Shown: positions 7,617 to 8,253 of the stretch, in pieces
Numbering within the stretch: position 1 is the stretch's first letter
How the letters are laid out: every line of letters begins with the position of its first letter
Source: an uncultured Blautia sp.
Lineage (GTDB): Bacteria > Bacillota > Clostridia > Lachnospirales > Lachnospiraceae
Assembly: GCA_934394595.1 (NCBI GenBank)
Contig: CAKRRX010000113.1
Span: 1-8,253, forward strand
DNA: 8,253 bases
Direction of reading: 5' to 3'
Program-made: the position numbers and the translations under genes
The notes under the pieces: generated by a model
Databases searched by the model: none
Told to the model about the DNA's origin: nothing
The model's input: only the letters and a program-made list of their open reading frames with translations

Positions 7617-7672
7617 TGCAGTGTCAGACGATCATATGCTTTTTTCCACTGCAAACCAATCCGCTTCTGACA
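7617..7672. other. Two overlapping, mutually exclusive inverted repeats after the protease gene
   Basis: TGCAGTG (7617-7623) pairs perfectly with CACTGCA (7647-7653), and TGTCAGA (7622-7628) pairs perfectly with TCTGACA (7666-7672). The two pairs share bases 7622-7623, so both stems cannot form fully at once. Neither is followed by a T-run on the minus strand, so neither is a classical intrinsic terminator. They lie between the protease stop and the operon promoter and could mark a transcript end or a protein-binding site. Confidence 0.3.
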
Positions 7673-7701
7673 GTTACATTTTCTCACAAAATCTTATCAC
7701 C

Positions 7702-8253
7702 TCACGTCAACAGTTCAAAAGTATGATACAGATCCAGCCTCCCAAATCCCCAGTCTCTGGCTGGATACTGCAGTCTTTCCTCTCTTTTTGCCCCTCTGAT
7801 CAGATAGTTTTTCACACTGGAGCCGGAGAAAAAGGGGCGGTTTCCACGCACTACGGCCCATTCAAACAGCAAGGCTGCTGCCCCTGTTGTCTGGGCTGCG
7901 CCAAGGCTGGTTCCGGAGGAAAATCCATACAGGCCGTTAAGCTGGGGAACGCGAATCTGCACACCAGGTGCTGCCAGCTGGGGAACTATGTTTCCATCCG
8001 GCATAAAACCACGGCTCGCCTCTGTATACAGGCTGTTGTCCCGGTACTGGTAAGCCGTAACAGTAATACTTTCCAGGGAATCTCCAGGTGCAGTTACCGT
8101 ATTGTAAGGCGAGGACTCCAGAAAGTATGTCTCCTCTGAAACAAGCCCCTGTACAGGCAGCCACATATGAAAGCTTACTTCCTGCCCTTCTCTTCCTTTT
8201 ACAAAAATCCGCCAGATTCCTGGTGCCGGCTGGATAAATCGGAAAAAAGTCAG
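7702..8253 (-). CDS. Subtilisin-like serine protease (S8 family, Csp-like), C-terminal part
   Basis: The frame is open from the right edge to a TGA at 7702-7704, showing the last 183 residues; the start and the catalytic Asp and His are outside the window. The fragment opens with the end of a beta-rich insert (W-R-I-F-V-K-G, then WLPVQGL) that resembles the jelly-roll domain of Clostridial Csp-type subtilases. It continues with TVTAPGDSLESITVTAYQ, then LAAPGVQI and the serine motif SSGTSLGAA. The nucleophile is the Ser encoded at 7906-7908. The end, NYLIRGAKREERL to WGFGRLDLY, is typical of the family. Csp proteases can act in spore germination, but Lachnospiraceae also carry many paralogues of unknown role, so germination function is not claimed. 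G+C in sampled lines (about 56%) is well above that of the neighbouring operon. Confidence 0.88.
   Translation of the reverse strand: MTFFRFIQPAPGIWRIFVKGREGQEVSFHMWLPVQGLVSEETYFLESSPYNTVTAPGDSLESITVTAYQYRDNSLYTEASRGFMPDGNIVPQLAAPGVQIRVPQLNGLYGFSSGTSLGAAQTTGAAALLFEWAVVRGNRPFFSGSSVKNYLIRGAKREERLQYPARDWGFGRLDLYHTFELLT

Noticed and set aside
7498..8139. Open plus-strand frame of 213 residues opposite the protease
   Set aside because: The minus strand encodes clear subtilase motifs; the plus-strand product has no recognisable domain, crosses a promoter region and mixes unrelated composition in its two halves.

Overview
The window looks like chromosomal DNA from a gut-type Firmicute, most likely Lachnospiraceae. 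The inference rests on family content: a BspA-like leucine-rich-repeat surface protein with Cys-x2-Cys repeats, an AAA-ATPase-like/PD-(D/E)XK protein, a VanW-family domain, and a subtilase of the Csp type. Fairly A+T-rich coding sequence and Firmicute-style promoters and ribosome binding sites agree. No rRNA, tRNA, CRISPR array, insertion sequence or origin was seen. All five recognised genes lie on the minus strand, so transcription runs from high to low coordinates.

Layout in transcription order. (1) 8253-7702 is the C-terminal third or so of a subtilisin-like protease, cut by the right edge and carrying the catalytic-serine motif. (2) A 258-bp gap follows, holding a pair of competing inverted repeats and a good sigma-A promoter at 7543-7571. 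(3) 7443-6748 is a 231-residue protein that looks like a phosphate-binding TIM barrel. Six bases after its stop comes (4) 6741-5359, a 460-residue protein that joins a complete YqeG-type HAD phosphatase to a complete VanW-type domain. These two are probably one operon. (5) A 121-bp gap with its own promoter and a dyad leads to 5237-3642, a 531-residue AAA-ATPase with a C-terminal PD-(D/E)XK nuclease-like domain. (6) A 135-bp gap with another promoter leads to 3506-1, a secreted repeat protein of more than 1168 residues that runs off the left edge.

The genes appear to form at least three transcription units and not one coherent system. The part most worth attention is the TIM-barrel gene coupled to the HAD-VanW fusion: a possible sugar-phosphate-type enzyme, a phosphatase and a cell-wall-associated domain of unknown activity made from one message. 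The large repeat protein is a modular adhesin-like surface protein with an array of Cys repeats in a 38-residue period. The protease tail is clearly richer in G+C than the operon next to it, which suggests the two have different histories.
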